Shown: positions 28,367 through 38,066 of the stretch, one piece after another
How the letters are laid out: the number at the start of each line of letters is the position of its first letter
How positions within the stretch are numbered: position 1 is the stretch's first letter
Assembly: GCA_003152995.1 (NCBI GenBank)
Contig: PMBR01000131.1
Span: 40,865 to 93,732, forward strand
Direction of reading: 5' to 3'
Source: Chloroflexota bacterium
GTDB lineage: Bacteria > Chloroflexota > Limnocylindria > Limnocylindrales > CSP1-4
Length of the DNA: 52,868 bases
Notes under the pieces: generated by a model
Told to the model about the DNA's origin: nothing
The model's input: only the letters and a program-made list of their open reading frames with translations
The model's database searches: none
Made by a program: the position numbers and the translations under genes

Positions 28367-30337
28367 ATGGCCAAACGCTCAACGTCCACCTATAAGCCTG
28401 TGAGGCCACGCAGTCGCGATCGCGCCCTCGGTGGCTGGCGTGGCCGCTTGCGCCTCCGGCGAGCTCGACCGCGACGCGAAGCCGTCCTGGTCGGTGGGCT
28501 CGCCCTGGCGGTGATCGTGGCCCTGGCCACTCTGGGCGGAGCGGTCCTGCTGGCCAAGGTGGACCACGACTGGGCGAGCATCGCAACCGTGAACGGCCAG
28601 TCGATCAGTCGCGAGGCTCTGCGCTCACGGGTGAGCGTTCTGGAGTTACTCGCCACTGAGCGCTACTCGTTCATCGCTAGCGAAGTCGGGCCGGGCGTCA
28701 TCAGCGCCAGCGAGGCGAGCGATCTGCAGGCCGGGGCATCCGCACCACTGGCCGATGCCGTGACCGCTGCCCGCGAGAGCCTGATCGACGATGAGCTGGT
28801 CCGACAGCTCGCAGATCGTGAAGGGGTCGCCACTAGCGCGCCTCCCGATCCCTGGGCCGAGGCACTGGCGTACATCACGGGCGATCTGCGCCATCAGGTC
28901 CGAGTCGTGCGCTTTGGCCTGCCAACGGGCGGCGCAGGTTCGAACACCGCAACTGGCGGCTCTGGGCCCTGGCCGCCCGCCACCTCGGCCAACATCGCCG
29001 CCGCCACCGAGCGCCTGCGAGTGGAGCTTGCGGCCAACACGAAGGTCGAGACGATCGTGGCCGGCCTCCACGACGCGGGCTGGACCGTCACCGGCGAGAA
29101 TGTAGCGCTGTCATCGAGCGGCGTGCCTGCCGACGCCTCGCTCGCGCTCGACCCACAGATCGCCGCCGGAGCCGAGACCGCGGGGGTCGACGATCTCCTG
29201 GGTCCCGCGACCGATGAATACGGCGAGATCGCCATGGCCCGGGTCCTGGCTCCGACAGACACCAACCGCGCCCTGATGGGTCTGCGCGAGGACGCCGGGA
29301 GCGCCAGGCTCGATACCGGAGCTCTGGCGGACTGGGCCGAGGGCCAGGCTCTCTCGCGTGCCCTGGCCGGGGACCTGCTGACCCGCCAGAAGACCGCGGG
29401 TGCGACCCTCGCCCACTTTCGAGAGCTTGTCATCGGAGATGCACCCGACTCATCGGGAACAGCCGGTCCCTGGGTCGAGCTATCGGGTCTGGCACTCGAT
29501 CGACTGACCGGCCTGAACCCGGGCTCGATTGCCGGTGCTCCGGCCGGTCTGGACCTCGGAGCCGATACGCTGGCGAAGACTCTGCGGGGCCTGGCGGCAC
29601 CCGATCGGATCAAGCTATTTGGTGCCCTGGTCAGCGGCGCCAACGCCGCACCCGGCTCGGATGGCCCCGATTCCTCTGGTGAGATCGGCTTTGCCACAAA
29701 CGATGGTCTCCTCCCCGACATCGGCAAGGCTGCCTTCGATGCCAGGGTTCGGACCACCGACATCCTGGGGCCGATCACGACAGCCGCTGGTCCGCAGCTA
29801 TTCCTGGTCGAAGCCCGCTTTGGTGGAGCGCTCGACGAACGAGCGAAGGCCGCCCTGCAGGAGGTCCGGGCCGATCCCTCACCCGATCTACTGACCTACA
29901 CCACACGCTTCTCGGCGGCCGATGCACCACTCGCGCGCGATGGCGGCTGGCGTGCCGATGCCGAGTTCGGAGCGGCGGAGGACGTTCGCTCCGCTCTCTT
30001 CGATACACCCATCGGGACTCTGTCGGGTCCGTTCGTTCTCGATGGCAAGCTCGCCTGTGCCATCGTGGACTCCCGTTCGAGCGGCATACCCTCTGCTCGA
30101 ACGCTAGCTCGACTCTCGCTCGATGGCTTCGATGCCTGGTATCACGATGAGCGCATAGCGGCCACCATCACCCGCTCGGATAACCCTCTACCCGAGCTGG
30201 CGTCTCCATCCCCGTCACCGACTCTCGCCCTGCCCACGATGCCCGGCCTTGCGACCCCGGCTCTGCCGACGATCCCGGGCCCCCCTGGCGCCACTCCGGT
30301 CAGGACCGATGAGCTCGGGTTGCCGGCGCTGCCGTAG
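28367..30337 (+). CDS. SurA/PpiC-like membrane-anchored foldase
   Basis: ATG at 28367 in the context AAGAGGGC. The 656-residue product has a basic N-terminus, one membrane helix (~residues 42-63, VLVGGLALAVIVALATLGGA), and then WASIATVNGQSISREALRSR, the usual beginning of SurA-type chaperone/parvulin proteins. Two parvulin-like regions follow, the last with GGWRADAEFGAAEDVRSALF and GTLSGPFVLDGKLACAIV. The C-terminus is a Pro/Thr-rich tail. Family proteins act outside the membrane as prolyl isomerases or holdases for exported proteins. A relic of a second such gene sits at 8294-8434. Catalytic parvulin residues were not assigned, so it may be chaperone-only. Confidence 0.82.
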   Translation: MAKRSTSTYKPVRPRSRDRALGGWRGRLRLRRARPRREAVLVGGLALAVIVALATLGGAVLLAKVDHDWASIATVNGQSISREALRSRVSVLELLATERYSFIASEVGPGVISASEASDLQAGASAPLADAVTAARESLIDDELVRQLADREGVATSAPPDPWAEALAYITGDLRHQVRVVRFGLPTGGAGSNTATGGSGPWPPATSANIAAATERLRVELAANTKVETIVAGLHDAGWTVTGENVALSSSGVPADASLALDPQIAAGAETAGVDDLLGPATDEYGEIAMARVLAPTDTNRALMGLREDAGSARLDTGALADWAEGQALSRALAGDLLTRQKTAGATLAHFRELVIGDAPDSSGTAGPWVELSGLALDRLTGLNPGSIAGAPAGLDLGADTLAKTLRGLAAPDRIKLFGALVSGANAAPGSDGPDSSGEIGFATNDGLLPDIGKAAFDARVRTTDILGPITTAAGPQLFLVEARFGGALDERAKAALQEVRADPSPDLLTYTTRFSAADAPLARDGGWRADAEFGAAEDVRSALFDTPIGTLSGPFVLDGKLACAIVDSRSSGIPSARTLARLSLDGFDAWYHDERIAATITRSDNPLPELASPSPSPTLALPTMPGLATPALPTIPGPPGATPVRTDELGLPALP

Positions 30338-30573
30338 GGTGAGGGCAGGCGACGGGTAGCCAGTCGCGACGAGCCCCCATCGACATGACCGAATCAAGCG
30401 GCGCAACGAACCTATCTGAGCCAGAAAGTGTCCAAGATTCTTGACGCGGGCCGGTCTCACCAGTCCCAGGATCAAAGGCTTCGACGGAGTCGCTGACGCG
30501 GAGCGGGGCGTTGGCTATTGGGCCGGCAGGTGTGGCGACCGCGATGGCTGGGCAGGTGGCGCTCCCCGTTGGG

Positions 30574-30887
30574 TCACAGTTTCTCCAAGGTCACGTCAAT
30601 CCAGACCTCACGCGGCCATTCGTCGAGGATCTCTGCCGGTCCCAAATCGGAACGACTAACGCATCGAAGATCAGGTCGATGCGCGGATGGATGATGGTGC
30701 TCTCCAATTCGAACCCCTCGAGTCCGATGACGACCTGGCCCGTCGACTGCAAATCGTCGATCACGGCGCGGATACCGCGGCCATCGATCAGGAGCGTGCC
30801 AGGAGACCGCCAGAAGAAGCGAACACGGTGCCGAAGACAAGCCTCTATCAAGAGTCTATGTCTCGTCAGATCGATGTCTTCGGTCAT
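30574..30887 (-). pseudogene. Small hypothetical protein, broken by one frameshift
   Basis: Starting at ATG 30887 the frame reads MTEDIDLTRHRLLIEACLRH, then LLIDGRGIRAVIDDLQSTGQ and IIHPRIDLIFDA. At about 30640 the natural continuation AEILDEWPREVWIDVTLEKL is found in the next frame and stops at 30574. Joining the frames gives a smooth ~104-residue protein, so one base has been lost or gained (or the assembly has an error). Function unknown. It overlaps the preceding fragment by ATGA. Confidence 0.6.
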
Positions 30888-31019
30888 CGCTGGAAGTTCG
30901 CATCGAGCCATACCTGCTTCCACTCAGGATCGAAGAGGTCGCTCACCTGAATATCCCCGCCTCTGGGCCCATTCCACCACAAAAGTACTGACAAATCGCG
31001 CGCCGCCTTCGACGCCAGA
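30884..31019 (-). pseudogene. C-terminal remnant of an upstream gene
   Basis: The frame ending at 30884 has a protein-like tail, ARDLSVLLWWNGPRGGDIQV then SDLFDPEWKQVWLDANFQ. Its stop overlaps the start of the next (frameshifted) gene. No start exists before the neighbouring lipoprotein gene end at 31020, so the 5' part has been replaced. The tail's D.FDPEW..VWLD resembles the EW..VWIDV tail of the adjacent gene, hinting at related proteins. Confidence 0.4.
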
Positions 31020-31901
31020 CTAAGGTGCCGGGAAATTGGGTTGGTCGAGACTATATCTGAGCGACGGCAGGATCGAATTGGCGGGGTCTGAAGCCAGCCA
31101 ATTCGACACGTCGTCAGCCCGAGCCTTCGGCCACGGGATGAAGGTCGTGGACACGGCAGGAAGGACGACTTCATCACCCTCGGTCAAGACCTGGGCGACA
31201 GTGCGGTCCCCCAACAGGAGCCAGACTTGCTGACGGATGCGGACGGGATAACGGTTGTTGTTCACCCACGAGCAACCCCGAAACGGGGCTTCGGTGGCAC
31301 AGGAAAGATCGTACGCCGGGCTCACGAAGGACGAGACCACTTCGGCCGGCAGCCAGCGGACATGGAGATCGACCCTGGCGGTCTGGGTCTCCTTTGGCAC
31401 GTTGAGATAGTCCCAATACTGACCTCCCGCCGGGATGAATAGGCCTTCCTCGCTGCCGAACAGAGAACCGGTCGTCGTCGTCACGCTGGTGTTTCCGGGG
31501 CCAAACAGGGTGTACGCCGGCGTGACGATGGCACCCGCGTCGGCCCTCAGGTTCTTGAACGCAACAGCGAGCCCAGTGGTCATCGACTGCCCGCCGCCCG
31601 AGTGCTGGGGCACCCCCCAGCACACCCAGATCGCATCGATGGTTTCTTCATAGGGGGTGTCACATTGCGAGTCGAACGAAGGGGATGCCCCAGCTGTCCT
31701 TGTCGAAGGACTCGGCATCACCGGATAGGTCAACGCAGCCGCCGACGCTGGAGAAAAGGGGCTCGCCTTCGGAGTCGTAACTAGCGACTGGTTCGCGCCC
31801 TCCAAACCCGAACAACCCGCGAGCACGATGGCGAGCAGTATCCCCAAGTAGAGACGCGGCCCGAGTCGGCCTGTCGGACGCGCCTTCGCCCAGATGCGCA
31901 T
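31020..31901 (-). CDS. Lipoprotein, unknown function
   Basis: ATG at 31901 (or 31925) leads to RLYLGILLAIVLAGC, a lipobox signal. The 293-residue product continues with a Ser/Pro-rich linker and a domain containing four or five Cys (SQCDTPYEETIDAIWVCWG; LSCATEAPFRGCSW), suggesting disulfides in an extracytoplasmic setting. No family was recognised. It is read after the propeller lipoprotein gene on the same strand with ~120 bp between, so the two may be co-transcribed. Confidence 0.7.
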   Translation of the reverse strand: MRIWAKARPTGRLGPRLYLGILLAIVLAGCSGLEGANQSLVTTPKASPFSPASAAALTYPVMPSPSTRTAGASPSFDSQCDTPYEETIDAIWVCWGVPQHSGGGQSMTTGLAVAFKNLRADAGAIVTPAYTLFGPGNTSVTTTTGSLFGSEEGLFIPAGGQYWDYLNVPKETQTARVDLHVRWLPAEVVSSFVSPAYDLSCATEAPFRGCSWVNNNRYPVRIRQQVWLLLGDRTVAQVLTEGDEVVLPAVSTTFIPWPKARADDVSNWLASDPANSILPSLRYSLDQPNFPAP

Positions 31902-32020
31902 GCCGACCCCACGAGCCTTCCCCATTGCGTGTCGCCCCTGGAAGGCCGATAGCCTTCCAACCGCTCGCGACCGGAGTCCGGCGAGTGGCATTACCGGACC
32001 AGCGCACGTCGCCAACACGA

Positions 32021-32965
32021 TCACTTCCCCTGAACGAGATCGGGCACCGCAAAGCAGAGTCGATGGCTGAACCCGGCCTGGTCGCCGTAGGCGAGGACGC
32101 CTGTAGACGAGAGGACTACTGGGGAAGCTCCCAACCCGAAGGGAAGGGGCACCCTGACAATGTTGTCCGACCCGCCGACGAGCGCTACTCGGTGGAGCTC
32201 GATGCTGGTTCCGTGATCCTTGAGGTCCGACTCCGGACGATAGATCACAGCCGTGCGGTCTGGGGACATGCCCACGAGTCTTGCGACAACGGGCGATCTT
32301 ACCGTCAGGACATCGACGCCGTGGAGAACCTCGAAGAGCTGCCCGCCCGAATCCGTCTTGCTGGACAAGACGATCCATTGGCCCTGTCCATCGATCCATG
32401 TTTGGAGCACCGGAAGACGCGACGGGACGATCGTCTGCGTCGTCCCCGCCCAATCCATCTTCCGCACCGCCAAAGTCAACGACTGTATGTCGGAAAACGA
32501 GCTCCAGACGAAGCCTTGGGAGGTTGCGACAGCCATGTCAACGGGCTCATCGGGGGCAGAGCCGATGAGCGTAGAGTCGCCTGACGCTGAAAGGCGCCAG
32601 AAGCCGTTCACGTCGTTATGCCTCCCGAACCAGTAGAGCGAACTGCCATCGTAGGCGGGCACGGTCGGACCGAGCGGATAGCCTGGCCGATACTGTTGTC
32701 GCACCGTCGGCGATGGCCAACTCACCAGATCGACGTTTGAGTAGCCGCCTGCGGGTGCAGAGAAATCCATCAACACGGCCAGCGTGGACCCATCGGCGCC
32801 CCAAGAGATCCCCGTCACGCCGGCGGGCAGGGTGACGCAGTCAGGTTGGCTGGAGCCGGACAGCCCGAGCGTAGATGTTGGGCTCGTTGGGCCCGGCTTC
32901 TGCGCAGTACAAGCCGTGGCGATTGACGCCACGACCACTGAGATGACAACTATTCGTCTAATCAT
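32021..32965 (-). CDS. Lipoprotein with TolB-like beta-propeller
   Basis: ATG at 32965; MIRRIVVISVVVASIATAC ends in a lipobox. The 314-residue mature part has repeating blades such as VTGISWGADGSTLAVLMDF, SSLYWFGR and GQWIVLSSKTDSGGQLFEV, as in WD40/TolB-type six-bladed propellers. Propellers of this type bind proteins or sugars at the cell surface. It heads a minus-strand pair with the lipoprotein at 31020. No catalytic signature was seen. Confidence 0.78.
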   Translation of the reverse strand: MIRRIVVISVVVASIATACTAQKPGPTSPTSTLGLSGSSQPDCVTLPAGVTGISWGADGSTLAVLMDFSAPAGGYSNVDLVSWPSPTVRQQYRPGYPLGPTVPAYDGSSLYWFGRHNDVNGFWRLSASGDSTLIGSAPDEPVDMAVATSQGFVWSSFSDIQSLTLAVRKMDWAGTTQTIVPSRLPVLQTWIDGQGQWIVLSSKTDSGGQLFEVLHGVDVLTVRSPVVARLVGMSPDRTAVIYRPESDLKDHGTSIELHRVALVGGSDNIVRVPLPFGLGASPVVLSSTGVLAYGDQAGFSHRLCFAVPDLVQGK

Positions 32966-32983
32966 TGCTGGGCTCCGCTTTCG

Positions 32984-33139
32984 TCATGCACCGGCAGGGG
33001 ACAGCAGCACGGCTCCTGCGAGCAACGCCGCCAGGGTCAGGTACGGGATCCATCTGGGAGGGTTATTGAGATCGCCTGGGTCGAGTTTCCATGGCGTGTG
33101 GTAGACAATCGTCGTAGACTCATCGACCTTCAGACGGCA
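32984..33139 (-). other. Orphan C-terminal membrane tail
   Basis: A frame without a start codon reads STTIVYHTPWKLDPGDL, then PPRWIPYLTLAALLAGAVLL and SPAGA before TGA at 32984. This is a typical C-terminal membrane anchor. It immediately follows the abrupt end of the CHAP-like gene in another frame, so it is probably the tail of a lost or frameshifted protein. Confidence 0.35.
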
Positions 33140-33683
33140 ACAATCCCGCGTTGTTGCTGTTCAGAACTTGAGTAAGCCCCAACCGCGGTCCCGTTGTCCA
33201 CATTCCGGACGCATTGCCATCCCAGGCTTTGGCCAACCAGGCTTGCTGGCCGGCGATCCCCCACTCCGCATCCGCCGCCCGCATGGCCAGCTCGGCACAC
33301 TGGAACTTCGTACCCCATGTCCCAACCTCGTCACCACCAGGTAGGCCGGCGTTGTACGGCAGGCGGTCACAGCTTCCGTCTCTGAAGTTGCTGTAGACAT
33401 CGTAGGTCGCTCCGTCCTGGCTGATGTTCCAGAGCTGGCCCGCCCAGTCGGACGCCGGAACGATGATCGCCCCATATCTGGTGCCGCATGAGTAATCGGG
33501 ATTCGAAGCTGCGACCGGGACCGGGCCACTGAGACTTAGCCCCCCTGCGACGAGAAGCCCAGCCGGCAGCAGCAACCAAGCCGGTCGCGACCATGTCGGT
33601 CTCTGTACAGGGTGGACTCGCACCCGCGAAAACGGACGTAGACCGGCCGCCGCCAGTGCTACAGCCCGACTCCTCACGGACAC
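33120..33683 (-). CDS. Secreted CHAP-like protein, probably truncated
   Basis: GTG at 33683, overlapping the previous stop by 10 bp. The 187-residue product has a long basic N-terminus and a signal-like helix (PAWLLLPAGLLVAGGLSLSG). Its domain contains GTKFQCAELAMRAADAEWG, resembling the Cys-containing first helix of CHAP amidases/peptidases. The frame stops shortly after LLPSEGR, about where CHAP domains would have the P..GD motif and the catalytic His, and neither is present. It is thus inactive or broken; the sequence beyond encodes an unrelated membrane tail in another frame. Confidence 0.6.
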   Translation of the reverse strand: MSVRSRAVALAAAGLRPFSRVRVHPVQRPTWSRPAWLLLPAGLLVAGGLSLSGPVPVAASNPDYSCGTRYGAIIVPASDWAGQLWNISQDGATYDVYSNFRDGSCDRLPYNAGLPGGDEVGTWGTKFQCAELAMRAADAEWGIAGQQAWLAKAWDGNASGMWTTGPRLGLTQVLNSNNAGLLPSEGR

Positions 33684-33898
33684 CGCACGCCCTCCTCTTC
33701 GCGTCGCAGCCAGCTGGCTACCACCGCTGGGACTTCTCCGTTGCCGCGAGGATAGCCGTTGTTTGCAGCGGGCTGACAGTGCCGAACGTACCGACGGGGT
33801 TCGCCTGCCCTGATCCCAAACCGCATGACATGCTCTGGGAGTTCACGGCAGAGCAGAGCCGCACCACAGTCCAAACACGATCGCAGGATCGTGATCAC
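33674..33898 (-). CDS. Small Cys-containing protein
   Basis: GTG at 33898; a 74-residue product with SCLDCGAALLCREL (C-x2-C-x6-C) near the N-terminus, possibly a metal knuckle. The same frame is open and protein-like further upstream without a start. It overlaps the CHAP-like gene start. Support is limited to the Cys pattern and gene packing. Confidence 0.35.
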   Translation of the reverse strand: MITILRSCLDCGAALLCRELPEHVMRFGIRAGEPRRYVRHCQPAANNGYPRGNGEVPAVVASWLRREEEGVRCP

Positions 33899-33967
33899 CG
33901 GCCAGGCCGCCCTGGGGCAAAGCGCGACATTGTCGTACCTGCCCGGAGCGCTTCGCCGCGAGCTTCC

Positions 33968-34324
33968 CTACTGGATCGGCTGCTGACGCAGCTGGGCGAG
34001 AAGCTGGTTCACGGCGTTGCGGCACCCCATTCTTGGATGAACGCCCACGAAATGGCCCGATTCAAGCGACAGTTCCGCTGGGATGACAAAGGGGATTCGG
34101 TTGAACCACGCTGTGTAGATCCAGGTTTCAATGCGAACGTTCGGTCCGAGCTGGCGGACCACACAACACCAGGCGCCCCCCATTGCCCGTGAGCGTCGGT
34201 AATGCCTGCTCCCATCCGGCTCGACGAACACAAGGCTAAAGGCGTTCGCGAAAGCCCACGCGTCGGCCAGAGGAGCGACAACGAACGGGATCTGGAAATC
34301 TCGAACAGTCCGGCTATTCGCCAT
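33968..34324 (-). CDS. Hypothetical protein
   Basis: ATG at 34324 with GGAGGG 12 bases upstream; 118 residues. Segments RDFQIPFVVAPLADAWAFAN, MGGAWCCVVRQLGP and NVRIETWIYTAWFNRIPFVI give an alternating strand pattern, suggesting a compact alpha/beta fold. No signal peptide. No family was recognised. It is the first of three closely spaced minus-strand genes ending with the CHAP-like gene. Confidence 0.6.
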   Translation of the reverse strand: MANSRTVRDFQIPFVVAPLADAWAFANAFSLVFVEPDGSRHYRRSRAMGGAWCCVVRQLGPNVRIETWIYTAWFNRIPFVIPAELSLESGHFVGVHPRMGCRNAVNQLLAQLRQQPIQ

Positions 34325-34405
34325 CGAATCCGTTTCCCTCCGTGCTATCCGGAAGAGTCGTTCATGGGTCTATGCGTTCTGGCTCCCGACGATCTGCTCA
34401 TCGTG

Positions 34406-37400
34406 CTACCCCTCGTTTAGGTCCTCGTCCTCCACCGCGTCTTCAGATGCCGACGATCGAAGGTGGCCGATGAGCATGCGCATGTCGGCAAGCTCCGTCG
34501 ATGACAGACCCCAGTACGTCCCAGCCGCATTGTCGATGTCGGTAACCGCGCTGGCCAGAGCGACCGGATCAGCGGACCCAACAGCAAGATGGGCTTGCCT
34601 TGAACCGTCTGCCAAGGCGCGGTGCGCCGCATCGTTTGGGCGGAACTTGCTAATCCGGATTCGTTCAAAGAAGCCGCCGCTCCCGAAGCTCTTGCCGCCC
34701 CGGACGCTGCTGTAGGTTGCCAAGTAGTTGAGAGGGCTACTGTTCAGCAGGGCGCACAGGTAATGCGCTTCATCGGGCGTCTCCGTCGGGGCGAAGATGA
34801 CCGTGTTCTTCACCTGAGGTGGGCGCTTGCCCAGGAGCGGGTCGTCGACTGTCTCGACGACGGCGGCCCTGAACCCGCTCCCCATCGTCGCCCAGACGAC
34901 CCGGGCTGGCGCGAGGTTGTCGTTTCCGAAGTTGAAGACGGAGTAGAACGCATCAGAAGTCCGGCCCTTCTTCCGAGCGAAGTACCGCCGGAAGCCGCTG
35001 CGTTTCTCCAAGTCGGCGCGGAACTGGGACAGATAGTCGTACGTCCGCGGGTGAGTGACCTTCAACATCGACTCGGTGTAGCCGCGCCTCGTGACCGGGT
35101 CCTGTGGCACGAGGATGTGAGCACGGGGCGTCGCCGAAAACGGCTTGACGTCCCGCCAATCGATGAATGGGAAGATGAAGTCAGGCTCGATAGCCATCGG
35201 TCGCTCGGGCGGATGCTTCCCTTTCGCACGTGCCGCATCGTTGACGAAGGTGATCCGGCCGTCAGCAAGCCTCGGGCCGATGAAGCCGTAGTAGATGCCA
35301 TCGGCCCACGTTGTGATTCCCGCACGCGGCTCATACGGGCTCTTGCCCGTCATCCTCTGAGCGCCGGCTATCGACTCGACGGTCCCGATGACCCATGGCG
35401 AAGTCGGGTCTTTCGAATTACACGGCGCGGCCAGAAGCTCGTGCTGATGGGATGCCGCCAACGCGTCGGCCAGTTCAGCGTCTCGGGGGATAGCCCCGCC
35501 CCGGCGGGTCCAGAGCGTGTACGGGATCGGGTACTTTGGGGTGTGGCCGCGTTCCCCGATGAGTAGCCCACTCCAGTTGGACGCCCCTTCAAAGGGCTGA
35601 ATGGCAACCAGATCTGCAGCGGCAGTGGGACCGATTGGCGTTGTGTCGCTGAGCATGAAACGACGGAAGCCATCCGCGGCCGGGGAGTTCTGGAAGGTGG
35701 TCTGAGGGAATAGAAACGCGATGGTGCCGCCGTCCGCGAGGTAGTAATCGGCGCAGCAGTACCAGAAGAGCATCGCGATGTCCCGCTTCGAACCGCCCAG
35801 GATGGTATTGAAGCCGGTCAGTGTGAACAGGCCGTGGATCTCCCACAGCCGACGGGTCACCTTCCGATACTCATCGGAAACGGACTCCCAGTTGACCCAT
35901 GGCGGGTTACCGACGACGTAGTCGAATCTCCCGACGAGGGCTGGGGCGAAGGCGTTGCGAAGCAGGCGAGCCCAGATCTGGTTCTTGCCCTGCTCGTCCA
36001 GCTTCTGGACCTTGCGGAACAGCTGTTCGAGAAGACGGCGGGTGGAGGCGCTTGCCGTCTGTCGTCGACGCTCAACGCGTGCCACGAACTCAGCCGGCTC
36101 GATCTTCGATGCGATGCCCAGCTCCAGCTCCTCGGTCACCAGGCGCAGGCCCTCGGCGTCGGCGAGGTCGATGGGGTACTTGAAGTCGCCCTCCGAGCTT
36201 CCCCGGACAAGGTGGTCGCTCGTCGCCGTGGTGATCGAACTTGCGACGAGTCGACTGTACGGGAGCGGAGCGAGCAGCGAATCGGCGATGAAGACAGGCA
36301 GACTCAGCGGCGTCGCCTTCCTCAGAAGGGGCCCCAGGGCTAGCAGGTAGTTGGTCCGGGCGGCGAGGACTGCGACAGGGTTCAGGTCGAAGCCGACGAC
36401 GTTTCTCAGGATGGCCCTGGCGGTTTCCTCGTCGGTCGCGAGGTTTGCGACCGCGCGCTTGCGAATTCGGGTGATCGCCCGCACTAAGAACGTGCCGCTA
36501 CCGCAGGCTGGATCGAGGAACCGCGCAGTGAGGTCGCCGTCATACCCGGCCTGGTCCAGCGTGTAGTCGGCGAGCCAATCTGGCGTGTAGTACTCGCCCA
36601 GGTCGTGGCGGACTTTCTTGGGAACGAGGTACTGGTAGAGCTCCTTGAGGAGATCGCGAACGGACTCAGGGTCCAGAGTGCTCGTGGCCGGCTCGAATTG
36701 CGTGAGTCCCTCGGCCAGGCGCTGCACGAGCTCCGCGGTGTTGGAGTCCCAGGTTTCCAGGTACCACCCGAAGTAGTCCGCTTCCAGGAAGTTCTCAATC
36801 CCGTGGGCGGCGAACAGCCGGCCTGCCTCGAGGTCGGCAAGGATTCGAGCGCGATCTGAGGGCCCGGCGTTGGCGATCTTGGAGGCCTCAGATGAAATCA
36901 GTGATCCCGCCTGGAGCGACAACACTTCGACTGCAAGCAGCTTCATGAGCAGGGCGTAGTACGTCTGCACCGTGAACAGGAGCCTCGGCAGGCCCGTACT
37001 TGGTGGAACGCCGTACAGCTTTGCCAGGAGCCCCGCATCCCGACGTGCTTTGGTGGTGTCCTGCTCATACACCGCGCCGAAGGAGCGTATCCACTCGGCG
37101 TAGAGCAGCTGGGCCTTCGGTGGAGCCGCTGGGTCTGCGAGACGAGAAAGTAGGTGGGTGACGAAGTCACAGGCCAGCGGTGAGCCAGCCGCTTCGGGAC
37201 CAAACGCGTCGGCTAGGGATCGTCCGTCAAGTCGTTTCCTCCCGAGCGCCCGTAGGTACAGCAGGAGTTGGCTGACCGAGCCCGTGTTCAGTGGATATGG
37301 CCCCTCCAGCGGAATCAGGACTTCGAGTTGGCCCAGGAGTGGGCCCGCTCCCAAGGGTCCAGTGGCCCGCAGGAAACCGATCTGCCGTCCGTCGAAGACG

Positions 37401-37759
37401 ATGCCCGCGTGACGCCGCAGAGCGTCAAGCTCGTGGGGCCTCGAGACAGAGGCCGACAGCAGCATGTACTCCCGGGCCTGCTTGGCCGCGTGGGCAAGGC
37501 CGCCGGCGGTAGATAGGCCGCCTGGCGGCTCGTACTCAATCACTAGGGCGCCGTACATCGTGTCAGCTCGGCCTCGGAGCGTAACAACGCTGTTCCTGGC
37601 GTCTAGGGTCTTCTCTCGTTCCGGGTCGGTCGCTACTCCCAGGCCAACACGAGCCATGTCGATAAGGGGCTCGATCCGGATGCGGAGATCGGTTTCATTG
37701 GCTGAAGCGGCCGCTTGGGCCTGCAGGTCAGCAGTTAGTGCCGCGATGTCGACCGACAT
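34406..37759 (-). CDS. Type IIG-like restriction-modification protein (nuclease-like domain plus N6-adenine methyltransferase)
   Basis: ATG at 37759 is chosen because AAGGGGGAAG precedes it; the longer GTG frame at 37822 lacks a site. The 1117-residue product has an N-terminal region where GRADTMYGALVIEYEPPG (D66, E75, E77) sits like a PD-(D/E)xK nuclease core, but with Glu where Lys is expected. A helical domain (~190-380) is followed by the methyltransferase: LGEYYTPDWLADY, DPACGSGTF at 416-424 and NPPWV at 618-622. The C-terminal ~400 residues resemble target-recognition and coupling regions. This is the single-polypeptide plan of Type IIG/IIL enzymes. No separate specificity gene is nearby. 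A methylation-only or nuclease-dead variant is possible. Confidence 0.85.
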   Translation of the reverse strand: MSVDIAALTADLQAQAAASANETDLRIRIEPLIDMARVGLGVATDPEREKTLDARNSVVTLRGRADTMYGALVIEYEPPGGLSTAGGLAHAAKQAREYMLLSASVSRPHELDALRRHAGIVFDGRQIGFLRATGPLGAGPLLGQLEVLIPLEGPYPLNTGSVSQLLLYLRALGRKRLDGRSLADAFGPEAAGSPLACDFVTHLLSRLADPAAPPKAQLLYAEWIRSFGAVYEQDTTKARRDAGLLAKLYGVPPSTGLPRLLFTVQTYYALLMKLLAVEVLSLQAGSLISSEASKIANAGPSDRARILADLEAGRLFAAHGIENFLEADYFGWYLETWDSNTAELVQRLAEGLTQFEPATSTLDPESVRDLLKELYQYLVPKKVRHDLGEYYTPDWLADYTLDQAGYDGDLTARFLDPACGSGTFLVRAITRIRKRAVANLATDEETARAILRNVVGFDLNPVAVLAARTNYLLALGPLLRKATPLSLPVFIADSLLAPLPYSRLVASSITTATSDHLVRGSSEGDFKYPIDLADAEGLRLVTEELELGIASKIEPAEFVARVERRRQTASASTRRLLEQLFRKVQKLDEQGKNQIWARLLRNAFAPALVGRFDYVVGNPPWVNWESVSDEYRKVTRRLWEIHGLFTLTGFNTILGGSKRDIAMLFWYCCADYYLADGGTIAFLFPQTTFQNSPAADGFRRFMLSDTTPIGPTAAADLVAIQPFEGASNWSGLLIGERGHTPKYPIPYTLWTRRGGAIPRDAELADALAASHQHELLAAPCNSKDPTSPWVIGTVESIAGAQRMTGKSPYEPRAGITTWADGIYYGFIGPRLADGRITFVNDAARAKGKHPPERPMAIEPDFIFPFIDWRDVKPFSATPRAHILVPQDPVTRRGYTESMLKVTHPRTYDYLSQFRADLEKRSGFRRYFARKKGRTSDAFYSVFNFGNDNLAPARVVWATMGSGFRAAVVETVDDPLLGKRPPQVKNTVIFAPTETPDEAHYLCALLNSSPLNYLATYSSVRGGKSFGSGGFFERIRISKFRPNDAAHRALADGSRQAHLAVGSADPVALASAVTDIDNAAGTYWGLSSTELADMRMLIGHLRSSASEDAVEDEDLNEG

Positions 37760-38066
37760 CTGGCTTCCCCCTTGGGTAGTGTCTTGCGGTGAGCGGCCTA
37801 CCACGTCTCTTGCCGCTGTCACGAGACTAGATCAAGGCGGAGTTCCACGTATGCCATGATTGCTAGGGTCGCCTCGCCAGCATTCACGATGCGAACATCG
37901 TGGTGCAATATGGCCAGTGGGGCGACGGCCGTCACGCGCCAATGTCTAGATAATCCCTCGCCCGGCGCTGCTACTCGCTCGCTTGCAACCGTGTCGCGCA
38001 GGTGCCACCCTCGCCCGTGTCGGAGGGCATAGAGTCCGCCCGCTGGCACCCAAGGAGGCGGCAAAG

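Noticed and set aside
37819..38064. Minus-strand frame between the restriction-modification gene and the 38067 gene
   Set aside because: Covers the promoter and ribosome site of the 38067 gene and lacks its own start context; only the last 30 residues look protein-like.
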